From positions 1-64,000 of the forward strand of contig NZ_JOII01000019.1 in the NCBI RefSeq assembly GCF_000719955.1: a stretch of DNA of 64,000 bases, written 5' to 3'. Both the position numbers and the translations under genes were made by a program. The DNA comes from Streptomyces albidoflavus (GTDB taxonomy: Bacteria > Actinomycetota > Actinomycetes > Streptomycetales > Streptomycetaceae). Shown here in pieces: positions 62,553 to 64,000 of the stretch. Position 1 is the stretch's first letter, and each line of letters begins with the position of its first letter. The notes under the pieces are model-generated. The model had not been told where the DNA came from and did no database searches. It saw only the letters and a program-made list of their open reading frames with translations.

Positions 62553-62810
62553 GCGGGGGTGGGCGGGGTGGGCGACGGGCGGTGCGGTGCCCGCGCCGTG
62601 CGCGCCGCGGCGCCGTTCCACGGGGCGCGCGGCGCGCCCCGTACTGAGTGACGAACGCGCAGGTCGCGCGCCCCGTAGCGGCCCCGTGGCGCGCGGCGTC
62701 GGCGGGGCGCGGCGCACGCGTGTCGCGCCGTTCTGCGGGGCGTCGCGTCCCCGGCGTGACGGGGCCCTCGCGCCGCGCGCCTCGCGGCTCCGCCCGGGTG
62801 GCTGGTCCGG
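62553..62810 (-). repeat. Dispersed intergenic repeat, copy 10 (diverged), between convergent genes
   Basis: The inverted core at 62657-62667 has one mismatch (GCGCAGGTCGC) and is flanked by GCGCCCCGTACTGAG and GCGCGCCCCGTAGCGG. Further GGGGCGCGGCGC words run to 62760. It fills the gap between the methyltransferase and ftsH ends. Confidence 0.7.
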
Positions 62811-64000
62811 CTAGCCCTTGTGCAGCCGGGGGATGCCCGCCGCGCGGTAGGCGTCGGCCTCTTCCAGGGTCTCGTTCTCCAGGAGGGCCGCGGCGAGGGC
62901 GTCGAGCTGGTCACGGTGGTCGGTGAGCTGGCGGCAGGCGCTCTCGTAGCACTCCTCGACGATGCGGCGCATCTCCTCGTCGATGGTGTCGAGCGTGGCC
63001 GGGGCCGCGGAGAGGCCGTACGCCTGCTGGGCGTCCTGGGGGAGGGCGGAGAGGCGGCCGACCTTGGAGCTCATGCCCCAGCGGCCGACCATGCCGCGCA
63101 CCATGCCGGTGACCTGCTCCAGGTCGTTCTCGGCGCCGGTGGTGACCATGCCGAAGACCACCTGCTCCGCGGCCATGCCGCCGAGCGCGCCGATGATGCG
63201 GCCGCGCAGGTACTCCTCGGTGTAGGCGTACTTGTCGGCCTCGGGTGTGGAGAGGGTGACGCCGAGGGCGCGGCCGCGCGGGACGATGGTGATCTTGCGG
63301 ACGGGGTCCGCGCCCGGCTGGAGCATGCCGAGGAGGGCGTGGCCGCTCTCGTGGTAGGCGGTGCGGCGTCGTTCGTCCTGGGGCATGACGAGGGGGCGTT
63401 CGGCGCCCAGCTGCACCTTCTCCAGGGCGCTGGAGAGGTCGCTCTGGTCCACGCGTTTCTGGCGGCGTTTCACCGCGAGGAGGGCCGCCTCGTTGGCGAG
63501 GTTGGCGAGATCGGCGCCGGTCATGCCCGGCGTGGAGCGGGCGATCTGGGCCAGGTCGACGTCGGGTGCGAGCGGGATGTCGCGCGTATGGATCTTCAGG
63601 ATGGCCTCGCGGCCGCCACGGTCGGGCGGGCTGACCGCGACGACGCGGTCGAAGCGGCCGGGGCGGGTGAGGGCGGGGTCGAGGATGTCGGCGCGGTTGG
63701 TGGCGGCTATCACGATGACGCCCTCGGAGCCGGAGAAGCCGTCCATCTCGGTGAGGATCTGGTTGAGGGTCTGCTCGCGTTCGTCGTGGCCGCCCATGCC
63801 CGAGCCGCCGCCTCGCGCACGACCGATGGTGTCGATCTCGTCGATGAAGATGATCGACGGTGCCACCTTGCGGGCCTCGGCGAAGAGTTCGCGGACGCGC
63901 CCCGCGCCGACGCCGACGATCATCTCGATGAACTCTGAGGCCGAGGCCGAGAAGAACGGCACGTCGGCCTCCCCAGCGACGGCGCGGGCCAGCAGCGTCT
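62811..64000 (-). CDS. ftsH: ATP-dependent zinc metalloprotease FtsH, partial
   Basis: The C-terminal 396 residues of an FtsH AAA+ protease; the gene continues past the right edge. Visible are the end of Walker A ([16 protein letters not shown]), Walker B IIFIDEID, the second region of homology [20 protein letters not shown], and the protease motif [10 protein letters not shown] with HExxH. The third metal ligand region is near [11 protein letters not shown]. The membrane anchor and N-terminus lie outside the window. It degrades membrane and regulatory proteins at the cytoplasmic face. Confidence 0.95.
   Translation of the reverse strand, partial: TLLARAVAGEADVPFFSASASEFIEMIVGVGAGRVRELFAEARKVAPSIIFIDEIDTIGRARGGGSGMGGHDEREQTLNQILTEMDGFSGSEGVIVIAATNRADILDPALTRPGRFDRVVAVSPPDRGGREAILKIHTRDIPLAPDVDLAQIARSTPGMTGADLANLANEAALLAVKRRQKRVDQSDLSSALEKVQLGAERPLVMPQDERRRTAYHESGHALLGMLQPGADPVRKITIVPRGRALGVTLSTPEADKYAYTEEYLRGRIIGALGGMAAEQVVFGMVTTGAENDLEQVTGMVRGMVGRWGMSSKVGRLSALPQDAQQAYGLSAAPATLDTIDEEMRRIVEECYESACRQLTDHRDQLDALAAALLENETLEEADAYRAAGIPRLHKG

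Noticed and set aside
190..62810. Dispersed repeats as remnants of a classical insertion sequence
   Set aside because: No transposase fragment, terminal inverted repeat pair with constant length or target duplication could be seen around any copy.

Overview
The window is a stretch of high-GC actinobacterial chromosome, almost certainly Streptomyces. The conserved gene orders whiG-dprA-comM-yraN, rpsB-tsf-pyrH-frr-cdsA and rpsP-khpA-rimM-trmD-rplS-sipWXYZ all point there. So do the strong GC bias at third codon positions, the many GTG starts and the sporulation sigma factor WhiG. No tRNA, rRNA, CRISPR array, prophage or insertion sequence was seen. The ftsH gene runs off the right edge.

Layout. 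Bases 1-530 are gene-free repeats. Bases 530-9617 hold a ROK regulator, an aldehyde dehydrogenase, a PucR regulator, a membrane-anchored coupling-type ATPase and gabT. Bases 9732-12614 hold a PAP2 phosphatase, a GH18 chitinase broken by one frameshift and a small conserved Streptomyces protein. Bases 12970-20597 are a polyamine block: a FAD amine oxidase, potC, potB, potA, potD and an aminobutyraldehyde-type dehydrogenase. Bases 20824-27766 hold a NADAR protein, a DUF4190 protein, an adenosine-deaminase-family enzyme (probably the futalosine-pathway deaminase), a glycerophosphodiesterase, a second PotD and a secreted serine hydrolase. Bases 27964-31438 return to polyamine catabolism with a dehydrogenase, an Lrp regulator and a class III aminotransferase. 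After two small ABC transporter genes, a VOC protein and a mycothiol-type DinB protein comes a TPP-riboswitch-controlled thiBPQ operon (35567-39816). The rest is core: rlmN, cdsA, frr, pyrH, tsf, rpsB, an M23-like protein, a TetR regulator, whiG, dprA, comM, yraN, a DUF2469 protein, a NUDIX hydrolase, four signal peptidases, rplS, trmD, rimM, khpA, rpsP, a SprT-like protein, a methyltransferase and ftsH.

How the genes work together. The pot transporter, FAD oxidase, three aldehyde dehydrogenases, class III aminotransferase and gabT form a plausible route from imported putrescine or spermidine through 4-aminobutanal and GABA to succinate. PucR and Lrp regulators sit beside it. This pathway is inferred from families and gene order.

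The most unusual feature is a dense dispersed repeat family that fills most long intergenic gaps. Its parts are GC palindromes around CGCCCCGTACGGGGCG and an asymmetric 11-base core, GCGACCTGCGG. The core occurs exactly seven times and nearly exactly twice more, all between genes, about once per 7 kb. Related GACGGGGC units expand in tandem, with an 8-base period in non-coding DNA and 9- or 18-base periods inside genes. A second, smaller family carries TAAGGG...CCCTTA inverted repeats.
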